This document shows, piece after piece, positions 45,701 through 54,145 of a DNA stretch of 64,000 nt (the stretch's first letter is position 1; every line of letters begins with the position of its first letter). Both the position numbers and the translations under genes were made by a program. The notes below the pieces were generated by a model. That model was not told the origin of the DNA. It ran no database searches and worked only from the letters and a program-made list of their open reading frames with translations. Source of the DNA: Streptomyces sp. NBC_00490 (GTDB taxonomy: Bacteria; Actinomycetota; Actinomycetes; Streptomycetales; Streptomycetaceae); contig NZ_CP107869.1 in assembly GCF_036013645.1 (NCBI RefSeq), positions 5,332,001 through 5,396,000 on the forward strand, read 5' to 3'.

Positions 45701-46759
45701 TCACCTGTCGAAGTCCAGCTCCACCGTCTCCGTCGCCGGATGCGACTGGCACGCCAGCACGTACCCGGCCTCCGTCTCCTCCGGCTCCAGCGCGAAGTTG
45801 CGGTCCATGCGGACCTCGCCGGAGACGAGGAAGGCGCGGCAGGTGCCGCACACCCCGCCCTTGCAGGCGTAGGGCGCGTCGGAGCGGTTGCGCAGGACCG
45901 CGTCGAGGAGGGACTCGCCGTCCTGGACGGGCCAGGTCCCGCCGCGGCCGTCGAGACGGGCGGTCACCGTGCTGTGCGCGGGCGCCGGGGTCCTGGGCGC
46001 CGGGGCCGCTCCCTCGTCGACGTGGAAGATCTCCTCGTGGACGCGGCTCCGGGGGACGCCGAGCTCCCTCAGCGCTCGTCCCGCGCCCTGCACCAGCCCG
46101 AACGGCCCGCACAGGAACCAGCCCGCCACATCCGCCACCGGCAGCAGCGCGGGCAGCAGTCCCGTCAGCCGCTCCCGGTCGAGCCGTCCGGACGGCAGTC
46201 CCGCCTGCTGCTCCTCCCGGGAGAGCACGGTGACCAGCTGGAGCCGCTCGGGGTAGCGGTCCTTCAGGTCGGCGACCTCGTCCAGGAACATCGTCGAGGC
46301 GGCCGTACGGTCACTGCGGATCAGACAGAACCGGGCCTCGGGCTCGCGCGCCAGCAGCGTCGACACGATCGACAGCACCGGGGTGATGCCGCTGCCGCCG
46401 ACGACCGCCGCGTACAGGCCGGGTGCGGGGGTGAGGGTGAAACGTCCCGCGGGAGTCATCACCTCCAGCTCGTCGCCGACGGCGATCTCCTTGAGCGCGT
46501 ACGTGGAGAAGGCTCCGCCGTCCACCAGCCGTACACCGACGCGCAGTCGGCGGGGGGCTTCGCCGTCCGGTGCCGGGGAGCAGATCGAGTACGTGCGCCG
46601 GATCTCCTCGCCGTCCGCGGTGCGGCGCACGGCGAGGTGCTGGCCCGGGGCGTAGCGGTAGGCCTCGCCGAGCTCCGGCGGCACGGTGAAGGTGAGGGCC
46701 ACGGAGTCGTCGGTGAGCCGGTCGACCGCCGCCACCCGGAGCGCGTGGAAGCGGGCCAT
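45701..46759 (-). CDS. paaE: phenylacetyl-CoA epoxidase reductase subunit PaaE
   Basis: Passes electrons from NADPH to the PaaA diiron site. It has 352 residues from the ATG at 46759 (TGATG overlap with paaD); the GTG at 46762 is an alternative. The ferredoxin-reductase part has YAPGQHLAVRR, RRTYSICSPAP and the nucleotide-binding VGGSGITPVLSIV; the C-terminal plant-type 2Fe-2S domain has CKGGVCGTCRAFL and a later Cys in YVLACQSHP. It is the last gene of the leftward paaABCDE operon. Confidence 0.95.
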   Translation of the reverse strand: MARFHALRVAAVDRLTDDSVALTFTVPPELGEAYRYAPGQHLAVRRTADGEEIRRTYSICSPAPDGEAPRRLRVGVRLVDGGAFSTYALKEIAVGDELEVMTPAGRFTLTPAPGLYAAVVGGSGITPVLSIVSTLLAREPEARFCLIRSDRTAASTMFLDEVADLKDRYPERLQLVTVLSREEQQAGLPSGRLDRERLTGLLPALLPVADVAGWFLCGPFGLVQGAGRALRELGVPRSRVHEEIFHVDEGAAPAPRTPAPAHSTVTARLDGRGGTWPVQDGESLLDAVLRNRSDAPYACKGGVCGTCRAFLVSGEVRMDRNFALEPEETEAGYVLACQSHPATETVELDFDR

Positions 46760-47283
46760 CACAACTCCTTGAAGTGGTCGAAGGGTTCACGGCAGTCCAG
46801 ACAGCGCCGCAGCGCCTTGCAGGCCGTGGAGGAGAAACGGCTGAGCAGCTCGGTCTCGGCGGATCCGCAGTGCGGGCAGCGGACCGGGTCGGTGCTGTCG
46901 AGCGTCCGGGTCGTGCCCAGGGACACGGTCACCGGGCCCGCCGCGTGCTGCGTGCGCGGCGGGGCTATGCCGAACTCCCGCAGCTTGCGGCGGCCTTCGG
47001 CCGAGATGTCGTCCGTCGACCAGGCGGGCGCGAGGACCGTGCGCACGGTGACCTCGCGGACGCCGTGGGCGTGCAGCACCCGCTCGATGTCCACGGCCAT
47101 CGCCTCGATCGCCGGGCAGCCGGTGTACGTCGGGGTCAGTTCGACCTCGGCCGTGTCCTGGCCGCGGACGTGCACCGCGCGCACGACTCCCAGTTCCCGC
47201 AGGGTGAGCACGGGCAGTTCGGGGTCGGGCACCGACCCCGCGACCTCCAGGAGTTCCGCCTCCAGCGGTGTCACGGTCACCAT
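46759..47283 (-). CDS. paaD: PaaD, epoxidase maturation protein
   Basis: A 174-residue protein. The N-terminal MIP18/DUF59 domain (VPDPELPVLTLRELGVVRAVHV, TPTYTGCPAIEAMAVDI) resembles Fe-S assembly proteins; the C-terminus has a zinc-ribbon (VRCPHCGSAETELLSRF, ALRRCLDCREPF). It is needed for PaaABCE maturation in other bacteria. It overlaps paaC slightly (47277-47283). Confidence 0.93.
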   Translation of the reverse strand: MVTVTPLEAELLEVAGSVPDPELPVLTLRELGVVRAVHVRGQDTAEVELTPTYTGCPAIEAMAVDIERVLHAHGVREVTVRTVLAPAWSTDDISAEGRRKLREFGIAPPRTQHAAGPVTVSLGTTRTLDSTDPVRCPHCGSAETELLSRFSSTACKALRRCLDCREPFDHFKEL

Positions 47284-47999
47284 GACGCCCCCGGGTGGCT
47301 GCGGTGCAGATGCTGCATCTCGGCGAGCATCCGCCCGAAGGACTCGGTGTGCAGGCCCTGCCGGCCCGCACCGGCCGTCCACGCGCCCGTGCGCGGGCCC
47401 TCGGGGACACTCAGGGTGGCCCGGCCCAGGATGTCCGTGACGGACGCCAGCCACATGGTCTCCAGGGCGGCCCAGTCGACGTCGACGCCCTCCACCGGCT
47501 GGAACATCTCGCCGGTGAACCGCCACAGCGCCTCGCACGCCCGCCGCATCCGCTCGTGGCTGACGTCGGTGCCGTCGCCCAGCCGCAGGGTCCACTGCTC
47601 GGCGTGGTCGCGGTGGTAGGCGACCTCCTTGACGGCCTTCGCGGCGAGCGGGGCGAAGGGGCCCTCGCCCGCGGCCAGTTCGGCGTGGAGCAGGTGCTGG
47701 TAGGTGGAGAAGTACAGCTGGCGGGCGATGGTGTGGGCGAAGTCGCCGTTCGGCTGCTCCACCAGCTGGAGGTTGCGGAAGGCGCGCTCCTCGCGCAGAT
47801 ACGCCAGTTCGTCCTCGTCGCCGGCCATCGAGAGCAGGACGCGGGCCTGGCCCAGGAGGTCCAGCGCGATGTTGGCGAGGGCGACCTCCTCCTCCAGGAC
47901 GGGGGCGTGGCCGGCCCATTCGCCGAGGCGGTGGGAGAGCACCAGGGCGTCGTCCCCGAGGGCCAGAGCGGTGGCGTGCGTGGTCAGGTCGACGGTCAC
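47277..47999 (-). CDS. paaC: phenylacetyl-CoA epoxidase subunit PaaC
   Basis: The structural ferritin-like partner of PaaA. It has 240 residues from GTG 47999, which overlaps the paaB stop. Family segments are LSHRLGEWAGHAPVLEEEVALANIALDLLGQARVLL, PNGDFAHTIARQLYFSTYQHLL and AVKEVAYHRDHAEQWTLRLGDGT. Confidence 0.95.
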   Translation of the reverse strand: MTVDLTTHATALALGDDALVLSHRLGEWAGHAPVLEEEVALANIALDLLGQARVLLSMAGDEDELAYLREERAFRNLQLVEQPNGDFAHTIARQLYFSTYQHLLHAELAAGEGPFAPLAAKAVKEVAYHRDHAEQWTLRLGDGTDVSHERMRRACEALWRFTGEMFQPVEGVDVDWAALETMWLASVTDILGRATLSVPEGPRTGAWTAGAGRQGLHTESFGRMLAEMQHLHRSHPGASW

Positions 48000-48283
48000 A
48001 GGTGCTTCACCCCGTCCGGGATCTCGTAGAACGTCGGATGGCGGTAGGGCTTGTCGGCGGACGGTTCGAAGAACGGGTCCTTCTCGTCCGGCGAGGACGC
48101 GGTGATCGCGGAGGACGGGACGACCCAGATCGAGACGCCCTCGCCGCGGCGGGTGTACAGGTCGCGGGCGTTGCGCAGGGCGAGGTCCGCGTCCGGTGCG
48201 TGCAGGCTGCCGGCGTGGGTGTGCGAGAGGCCGCGGCGGGAGCGTACGAAGACCTCCCACAGAGGCCAGTCGGTGTTCGTCAT
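47996..48283 (-). CDS. paaB: phenylacetyl-CoA epoxidase subunit PaaB
   Basis: A 95-residue small subunit: [52 protein letters not shown]. It bridges PaaAC heterodimers. It is coupled on both sides by four-base overlaps. Confidence 0.95.
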   Translation of the reverse strand: MTNTDWPLWEVFVRSRRGLSHTHAGSLHAPDADLALRNARDLYTRRGEGVSIWVVPSSAITASSPDEKDPFFEPSADKPYRHPTFYEIPDGVKHL

Positions 48284-49263
48284 GCGCGTGCGGCTCCCGT
48301 CTCGGTGTGCTTGCCGGCGTAGGCCGAGGCGGCCTCGCGGACCCAGGCGCCCTCGTCGTGGGCCCGCCTGCGCTGGGTGATGCGCTGTTCGTTGCAGGGG
48401 CCGTTGCCCTTGAGGACGTTCTTGAACTCGGTCCAGTCGATCTCGCCGAATTCGTGCCGGCCCAGCTCCTCGTTCCACTTCAGGTCCGGGTCGGGGAGCG
48501 TGAGGCCGAGGGACTCGGCCTGGGGGACGCAGATGTCGACGAAGCGCCGGCGCAGCTCGTCGTTGGAGTGCCGCTTGATCTTCCAGGCCATCGACTGCGC
48601 GGAGTGCGCGGACTCGTCGTCGGGCGGACCGAACATCATCAGGGACGGCCACCACCAGCGGTCCACCGCGTCCTGGGCCATCGCGTGCTGCTCGGGGGTG
48701 CCCTTGCTGAGCGCCAGCAGGAGCTCGTAGCCCTGGCGCTGGTGGAAGGACTCCTCCTTGCAGATGCGGACCATCGCGCGCGCGTACGGGCCGTAGGAGC
48801 AGCGGCACAGGGGGACCTGGTTGGTGATCGCGGCGCCGTCCACGAGCCAGCCGATCGCGCCGACGTCCGCCCAGGTCAGCGTGGGGTAGTTGAAGATCGA
48901 GGAGTACTTCTGGCGGCCGGTGTGGAGCTTGTCCAGCAGCTCGTCGCGGCCGGTGCCGAGGGTTTCGGCCGCGCTGTAGAGGTAGAGGCCGTGCCCGGCC
49001 TCGTCCTGGACCTTGGCCATCAGGATGGCCTTGCGGCGCAGCGAGGGCGCGCGCGTGATCCAGTTCGCCTCGGGCTGCATGCCGATGATCTCGGAGTGGG
49101 CGTGCTGGGCGATCTGGCGGACCAGCGTCGCGCGGTAGGCGTCCGGCATCCAGTCGCGCGGTTCGATGCGCTCGTCGGCGGCCACGGCGGCGTCGAAGGC
49201 GCGCTCGTACACGTCCTGGTCGACGGCGTCCTCCCGGCCGTACGCCTGTGCTGCTGTTGCCAT
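48280..49263 (-). CDS. paaA: phenylacetyl-CoA epoxidase catalytic subunit PaaA
   Basis: A diiron oxygenase that epoxidises the ring of phenylacetyl-CoA. It has 327 residues from the ATG at 49263. The iron ligands are in [19 protein letters not shown] and [15 protein letters not shown]; the substrate region [21 protein letters not shown] is present. It is the first gene of paaABCDE. A PaaR-type operator lies 43 bases upstream, in the promoter. The upstream frame to 49359 crosses that operator and was rejected. Confidence 0.96.
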   Translation of the reverse strand: MATAAQAYGREDAVDQDVYERAFDAAVAADERIEPRDWMPDAYRATLVRQIAQHAHSEIIGMQPEANWITRAPSLRRKAILMAKVQDEAGHGLYLYSAAETLGTGRDELLDKLHTGRQKYSSIFNYPTLTWADVGAIGWLVDGAAITNQVPLCRCSYGPYARAMVRICKEESFHQRQGYELLLALSKGTPEQHAMAQDAVDRWWWPSLMMFGPPDDESAHSAQSMAWKIKRHSNDELRRRFVDICVPQAESLGLTLPDPDLKWNEELGRHEFGEIDWTEFKNVLKGNGPCNEQRITQRRRAHDEGAWVREAASAYAGKHTETGAARA

Positions 49264-49305
49264 GTGGCCCCCTCGACCCTGTGCGCTGCCCGGAGCAGGC
49301 TCCCG

Positions 49306-49319
49306 ACCGATCGTTCGGT
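49306..49319. promoter_or_regulatory. PaaR-type operator at paaA promoter
   Basis: ACCGATCGTTCGGT, fitting ACCGNNCGNNCGGT, the core I recall for the TetR regulator PaaR of Corynebacterium. The same core occurs at 54076-54089. Confidence 0.72.
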
Positions 49320-49363
49320 TCGTCGATTCCATGGTGTGCCGGGCGCCGTAAGGTGTCAACCGC

Positions 49364-49372
49364 TGTGGATAA
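49364..49372 (-). promoter_or_regulatory. DnaA box upstream of paaA
   Basis: TGTGGATAA, a perfect TTATCCACA on the minus strand. Confidence 0.55.
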
Positions 49373-49508
49373 CCTGCCGACGGGCTGTGCGGGCGGGACG
49401 GCCTGAGTACCGTTCCCGTGCGAGCGCCGCGGAGGGGTGCGCGAGGGTGGCGGCGGGCCCTGCGGCCTCGTGGCCGAAGGCGGGGCGGACATCGGGAGAC
49501 GGGGCGGA

Positions 49509-50324
49509 ATGGACGCGTACGACACAGGCTCGGGCGCCCGGAGCGGGCCTGCCGACGAGCCGCGGGCGCCGGAAGGGGGCGCCGGGCAGCGGGCCGCCCT
49601 GCCCGCCGCCGATCCCGCCGACGTGGCTTCCCCGCCCTCGCCGTACGATCTGCCTCCCCCGCTCGGCACCGGACCCCGCATCGGGGTGGCCGCCCTCTCG
49701 CTCCGCTACCAGATCGGTGCCGCGCTGGCCCTCGCGCTCGTGGCGGTCACCGTCTGCGTCCATCTGGGGATGACGTTCCTGCACGTCGCGCCTTCCAACG
49801 CGGTCACCAAACAGCACGGCAAGGCGATCGACGACTGGATCTATCCGGAGTTCGAGCAGAACTGGAAGCTCTTCGCGCCGAACCCGCTGCAGCAGAACAT
49901 CGCGGTCCAGGTGCGGGCCCAGGTCCTCGCCGCGGACGGCACCGTGCGGACCACCGGCTGGTACGACCTGTCCGCCGAGGACGGCCGGGCCATCGACGGC
50001 AATCTGCTGCCCAGCCACACCCAGCAGAACGAGCTGCGCCGCGCGTGGGACTTCTTCACCGCCACCCACGGCACCGACAACCGCCCCGTCGGGCTGCGCG
50101 GCGCCCTGTCCGAGACGTATCTGCGCCGCATCGTGGTGATGCGCCTGGACCGGGACGACGCGGCCGGGTCCGACGGCAGCGTCGAACGTGTACAGGTCCG
50201 CTCCCGTACCACCAGCGTGCGACCGCCGAAGTGGAGCCAGGAGCAGGTCTCCGAGAAGCCTCTGTACCGCGAGCTGCCCTGGTGGTCGGTCACGCCGGCC
50301 GATCTGCCGGGAGGTGAGCAGTGA
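49509..50324 (+). CDS. DUF5819 family protein
   Basis: A 271-residue membrane-anchored protein from the ATG at 49509. A Pro/Gly/Ala-rich N-terminus precedes a membrane helix ([27 protein letters not shown]) and the DUF5819 domain ([49 protein letters not shown]). The family is regularly encoded beside HTTM proteins, as here with a GTGA overlap. Function is unknown. Confidence 0.85.
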   Translation: MDAYDTGSGARSGPADEPRAPEGGAGQRAALPAADPADVASPPSPYDLPPPLGTGPRIGVAALSLRYQIGAALALALVAVTVCVHLGMTFLHVAPSNAVTKQHGKAIDDWIYPEFEQNWKLFAPNPLQQNIAVQVRAQVLAADGTVRTTGWYDLSAEDGRAIDGNLLPSHTQQNELRRAWDFFTATHGTDNRPVGLRGALSETYLRRIVVMRLDRDDAAGSDGSVERVQVRSRTTSVRPPKWSQEQVSEKPLYRELPWWSVTPADLPGGEQ

Positions 50325-51538
50325 ACCGCTTCGCCCTGGCGCTCTCCACGGCCATCGCCCGCATCACCGAGTCGGCGCTCGGCCCGTACCAGAGCGCCGT
50401 GGTCCGCATCGGCTTCAGCGCGACCTGGCTGCTCTTCCTGCTGCGCGAGCTGCCCCACCGCCAGGAGCTGTACGGCCCCGACGGCCCGTGGAGCTGGGAC
50501 CTCGCCGAGCAGCTGATCGCCGGCAACGGCGCCTTCACGGCGCTGATCTGGTCCGACAGCCGGATCTGGTTCGAGAGCGTCTACGGCCTCGCCGTGCTGT
50601 CGAGCCTTCTTCTGCTGCTGGGCTGGCGCACCCGCACCATGTCGGTGCTCTTCATGGTCGGCGTGCTGTCGCTGCAGAACCGCTCCATCTTCATGGGCGA
50701 CGGCGGCGACAACGTCCTGCATCTGATGTGCGTCTACCTCGTCTTCACGCGCTGCGGCCAGGTCTGGTCACTGGACGCGCGCAGGGCGCGGCGCGAGAAC
50801 GAGGCACGCGCGCGTGGCGAGCGGGTCGTGGACCGGGTCGGCCCGGTCCTGTGGATCGTGCTCGGGCTGATGCTGATCGCCGTGACCGGGGCGGGACGGC
50901 TGCTGGAGGGCGATCCGGTCATCCCCGCCCTGCTGTGGGCGGTGTGGCTGGGGCTCGGCGTGTGGTGGACGGTCGGGCGACTGGCGCGGACGGACCAGCC
51001 GCGGATCCTGCTCGACGTCATCGGCAACATGGTGCACAACGGCGCCCTGCTTGTGATCATGGCCGAGGCCTGTCTGATCTACGCCACGGCCGGCTGGTAC
51101 AAGATCCAGGGCACGCGCTGGCAGGACGGCACCGCCGTCTACTACCCGCTGCACCTGGACTACTTCTCGCCCTGGCCCGCCCTCGCCGACGCGTTGTCGT
51201 CCAGCGCCACGATGGTGCTGCTCGTGACGTACGGGACCGTCGTGGTCCAGGTGGCCTTCCCGTTCACCCTGTTCAACCGGCGGGTCAAGAACGTCCTGCT
51301 GGCGGCCATGATGACCGAGCACGCGGTGATCGCGGTCGTCCTCGGGCTGCCGTTCTTCTCGTTGGCGATGATCGCCGCCGACGCGGTGTTCCTGCCGACG
51401 TCGTTCCTGCGCCGGGTGGGCGGCCGGGTGGCACGCGCGCGTGAACGGCTGACGGCGGGACGGGGCGGTCCCGCGCCGGTGCCGCAGACGCGCGCCCCGG
51501 AGGGCGCCGAGGAGACGCACGTAGGCTTCACGGCATGA
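50321..51538 (+). CDS. HTTM-domain membrane protein
   Basis: A 405-residue protein with about eight membrane helices. The HTTM domain (related to vitamin-K-dependent gamma-carboxylase membrane parts) shows VRIGFSATWLLFLLRELPHRQELYGPDGPW, WRTRTMSVLFMVGVLSLQNRSIFMGDGGDNVLHLMCVYLVFTRCGQ and a later AGWYKIQGTRWQDGTAVYYPLHLDYF. It is coupled to the DUF5819 gene before it and to the methyltransferase gene after it by four-base overlaps. No substrate is known. Confidence 0.88.
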   Translation: MNRFALALSTAIARITESALGPYQSAVVRIGFSATWLLFLLRELPHRQELYGPDGPWSWDLAEQLIAGNGAFTALIWSDSRIWFESVYGLAVLSSLLLLLGWRTRTMSVLFMVGVLSLQNRSIFMGDGGDNVLHLMCVYLVFTRCGQVWSLDARRARRENEARARGERVVDRVGPVLWIVLGLMLIAVTGAGRLLEGDPVIPALLWAVWLGLGVWWTVGRLARTDQPRILLDVIGNMVHNGALLVIMAEACLIYATAGWYKIQGTRWQDGTAVYYPLHLDYFSPWPALADALSSSATMVLLVTYGTVVVQVAFPFTLFNRRVKNVLLAAMMTEHAVIAVVLGLPFFSLAMIAADAVFLPTSFLRRVGGRVARARERLTAGRGGPAPVPQTRAPEGAEETHVGFTA

Positions 51539-52278
51539 CCGACCCCGCCGGCCTCTGGCACCGGCTCGCCGACTCCTGCGTCCTGCTCGACGGCTTCCAC
51601 GCCCTCAAGCACGCGGTGCGCTTCGGCGCCGAGGTCACGGTCGCGGTCACCGTCGACCGGGGGGCCACGCTCGCCCTCGCGGACGAACTCGCCCCCGATG
51701 TGCGCCGGGCGCTGGACGCGCTGCTGACCGAGGTGCCGGAGCCGGTGTACGCCTCGCTGGTGCCGCGCCCGCATCCGACCGCGGTCGCCGCCCTGGCGGT
51801 ACGACCGTCCCGCGCGGCCCACCTGGAGCGGCTGGCCCTGATGCCGCGCACCGCCCCGGTGGTGGTCCTCGACCAGCCGCGCAACCTCGGCAACGCCGGG
51901 GCCGTGATCCGGCTGGCGGCGGGCTTCGGCGCGACGGGGGTGGTCACCACCGGCACGCTCGACCCCTGGCATCCGACGGTGGTGCGTGCGGGCGCCGGGC
52001 TGCACTTCGCGACGGCGGTGGAACGGGTGACGGTCGGGGAACTGCCTCCGGGCCCGCTGTTCGCCCTGGACCCGGAGGGCGACGACATCCGGGGCACGAA
52101 GCTCCCGGACGACGCCGTCCTCGCGTTCGGCTCGGAGCGCAGCGGTCTGTCGGCCGACCTACGCGCGCGTGCCGACCATCTGCTGTCCCTGCCGATGCGC
52201 CCCCAGGTCTCCAGCTACAACCTCGCGACCAGTGTGGCCATGACGCTGTACCACTGGAGCCTGGACGGCGGGGTCTAG
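51535..52278 (+). CDS. TrmH/SpoU-family RNA 2'-O-methyltransferase
   Basis: A 247-residue knotted methyltransferase. The three SpoU motifs are visible: VVVLDQPRNLGNAGAVIRLAAGFGATGVV (motif 1), LFALDPEGDDIRG..AVLAFGSERSGLS (motif 2) and LSLPMRPQVSSYNLATSVAMTLYHW (motif 3). It methylates ribose in tRNA or rRNA; the target is unknown. Its ATG overlaps the HTTM gene stop. Confidence 0.92.
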   Translation: MTDPAGLWHRLADSCVLLDGFHALKHAVRFGAEVTVAVTVDRGATLALADELAPDVRRALDALLTEVPEPVYASLVPRPHPTAVAALAVRPSRAAHLERLALMPRTAPVVVLDQPRNLGNAGAVIRLAAGFGATGVVTTGTLDPWHPTVVRAGAGLHFATAVERVTVGELPPGPLFALDPEGDDIRGTKLPDDAVLAFGSERSGLSADLRARADHLLSLPMRPQVSSYNLATSVAMTLYHWSLDGGV

Positions 52279-52294
52279 GACCTGTCCGGGCGTC

Positions 52295-53986
52295 CTAGAC
52301 CTCCCGGCGGACCTCGACGACCCGGAACCGGTTGGCCACGAACGCCCCGTCGCACAGCGCGGCGTTCGCCGCCGGGTTGCCGCCCGAGCCGTGGAAGTCG
52401 GAGAACGCGGCCGTCTGGTTGACGTACACCCCGCCCGTGAGGTTCAGCGACAACTGGGCCGCCTCCTCCAGGCAGACCTCCTGCACGGACCGCTCGACCT
52501 CGTCGTCGGTGGTGTACGCGCCGACCGTCATCGCGCCCTTCTCCCGGATCGTGCGCCGCAGCAGCTCCACGGCGTCGGCCGACGAGTCGACCGCGACGGC
52601 GAAGGAGACGGGCCCGAAGCACTCGCTCATGTAGGCGGCCTCGTCGTCGGGCTTGGCGCCGTCCAGCTTCACGATGACAGGGGTGCGCACGACCGCGTCC
52701 GGGAACTCCGGGTTGCTGATCTCCCGTGAGGCGAGGGCGACTTCGCCGAGCCCGGTCGCGGCCTCCAGGCGGGCCTTGACGTCCGGGTTCACGATCGCGC
52801 CGAGCAGCGCGTTCGCCCGCGCGTCGTCGCCCAGCAGGCCGTCCACGGCGCGGGCGAGGTCGGCGGCCACCTCGTCGAAGGTGCGGGGGCCCTCGTCGGT
52901 GCGGATGCCGTCGCGGGGGATCAGGAAGTTCTGCGGAGTGGTGCACATCTGGCCGCTGTAGAGCGACAGCGAGAAGGCCAGGTTGGAGAGCATGCCCTTG
53001 TAGTTGCTGGTGGAGTCGACCAGCACCGTGTTGACGCCGGCCTTCTCCGTGTAGACCTGCGCCTGGCGGGCGTTGGCCTCCAGCCAGTCGCCGAACTCGG
53101 TGGAACCGGTGTAGTCGATGATCCGGATCTCCGGGCGGCCCGCCAGGGTCTTGGCGATGCCCTCGCCGGGGCGCTCGGCGGCCAGCGCCACCAGGTTCGG
53201 GTCGAAGCCCGCCTCGCTCAGGACCTCACGCGCGACCTGGACCGTGAGCGCGAGCGGCAGCACCGCGCGCGGGTGGGGCTTGACCAGGACCGCGTTGCCG
53301 GTGGCGAGCGAGGCGAACAGGCCCGGGTAGCCGTTCCAGGTCGGGAAGGTGTTGCAGCCGATGACCAGGCCGATGCCGCGCGGGACCGGCGTGAACTGCT
53401 TGGTGAGCGCCAGCGGGTCGCGCTTGCCCTGCGGCTTGCTCCACTCCGCGGTGTCGGGCGTGCGGACCTGCTCCACGTACGCGTACGCCACCGCCTCCAG
53501 ACCGCGGTCCTGCGCGTGCGGGCCGCCCGCCTGGAACGCCATCATGAAGGCCTGACCGGAGGTGTGCATGACCGCGTGCGCGAACTCGTGCGTCCGGTCG
53601 CTGATCCGCTTGAGGATCTCCACACAGACCACCGCGCGGATCTCCGCGCCCGCCTCGCGCCACGCGCGCTGCCCCGCGCGCATGGCGGGCAGCAGGGTGT
53701 CGATGTCCGCGTGGGGGTAGGTCACCCCCAGCTCGATGCCGTACGGCGAGACCTCGCCGCCCACCCAGTCGTCCGTGCCGGGCTGGCCGAGGTCGACGCG
53801 GGTGCCCAGCAGCGCGTCGAAGGCGGCCTTGCCCGCGGCCGCGTCCAGGCTGCCGTTCTCCCCGTAGGCCTTGGGGTGCTCGGGATGCGGCGACCAGTAC
53901 GCGCGCGTGCGGATCGCTTCGAGCGCCTGGTCGAGGGTGGGCCGGTGCTTGGCGATCAGCTCGTGGGCGGTCAGTTCGGCGGCCAT
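52295..53986 (-). CDS. paaN: phenylacetic acid degradation protein PaaN
   Basis: An aldehyde dehydrogenase-superfamily protein of 563 residues from the ATG at 53986. Segments include YWSPHPEHPKAYGENG, VVCVEILKRISDRTHEFAHAVMHTSGQAFMMAFQAGGPHAQDRGLEA, IGCNTFPTWNGYPGLFASLATGNAVLVKPHP, DYTGSTEFGDWLE and SGQMCTTPQNFLIP (catalytic Cys region). It probably oxidises the ring-opened aldehyde of the phenylacetate pathway, replacing the E. coli PaaZ dehydrogenase half. It is divergent from the paaH-like gene across a PaaR-type operator. Confidence 0.93.
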   Translation of the reverse strand: MAAELTAHELIAKHRPTLDQALEAIRTRAYWSPHPEHPKAYGENGSLDAAAGKAAFDALLGTRVDLGQPGTDDWVGGEVSPYGIELGVTYPHADIDTLLPAMRAGQRAWREAGAEIRAVVCVEILKRISDRTHEFAHAVMHTSGQAFMMAFQAGGPHAQDRGLEAVAYAYVEQVRTPDTAEWSKPQGKRDPLALTKQFTPVPRGIGLVIGCNTFPTWNGYPGLFASLATGNAVLVKPHPRAVLPLALTVQVAREVLSEAGFDPNLVALAAERPGEGIAKTLAGRPEIRIIDYTGSTEFGDWLEANARQAQVYTEKAGVNTVLVDSTSNYKGMLSNLAFSLSLYSGQMCTTPQNFLIPRDGIRTDEGPRTFDEVAADLARAVDGLLGDDARANALLGAIVNPDVKARLEAATGLGEVALASREISNPEFPDAVVRTPVIVKLDGAKPDDEAAYMSECFGPVSFAVAVDSSADAVELLRRTIREKGAMTVGAYTTDDEVERSVQEVCLEEAAQLSLNLTGGVYVNQTAAFSDFHGSGGNPAANAALCDGAFVANRFRVVEVRREV

Positions 53987-54075
53987 GCGGGACCAACTCC
54001 TCGTCTTGTGAACTCTTCGTCGAGCTCATGACCTGGGCAGAACCTGGGCAGATACAGCCGGACAGAGTTAGAGTA

Positions 54076-54089
54076 ACCGAACGATCGGT
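54076..54089. promoter_or_regulatory. PaaR-type operator between paaN and paaH
   Basis: ACCGAACGATCGGT, the reverse complement of the paaA copy, in the divergent promoter region. Confidence 0.75.
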
Positions 54090-54113
54090 CGGGACAAGGG
54101 GGTCCGCCGCAAC

Positions 54114-54122
54114 TGTGGAAAA
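54114..54122 (-). promoter_or_regulatory. DnaA-box-like sequence upstream of paaH
   Basis: TGTGGAAAA (TTTTCCACA on the minus strand), one mismatch from the box consensus, 25 bases from the PaaR-type operator. Confidence 0.4.
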
Positions 54123-54145
54123 CCCCGTGCGGGAGGATCGCGCAC

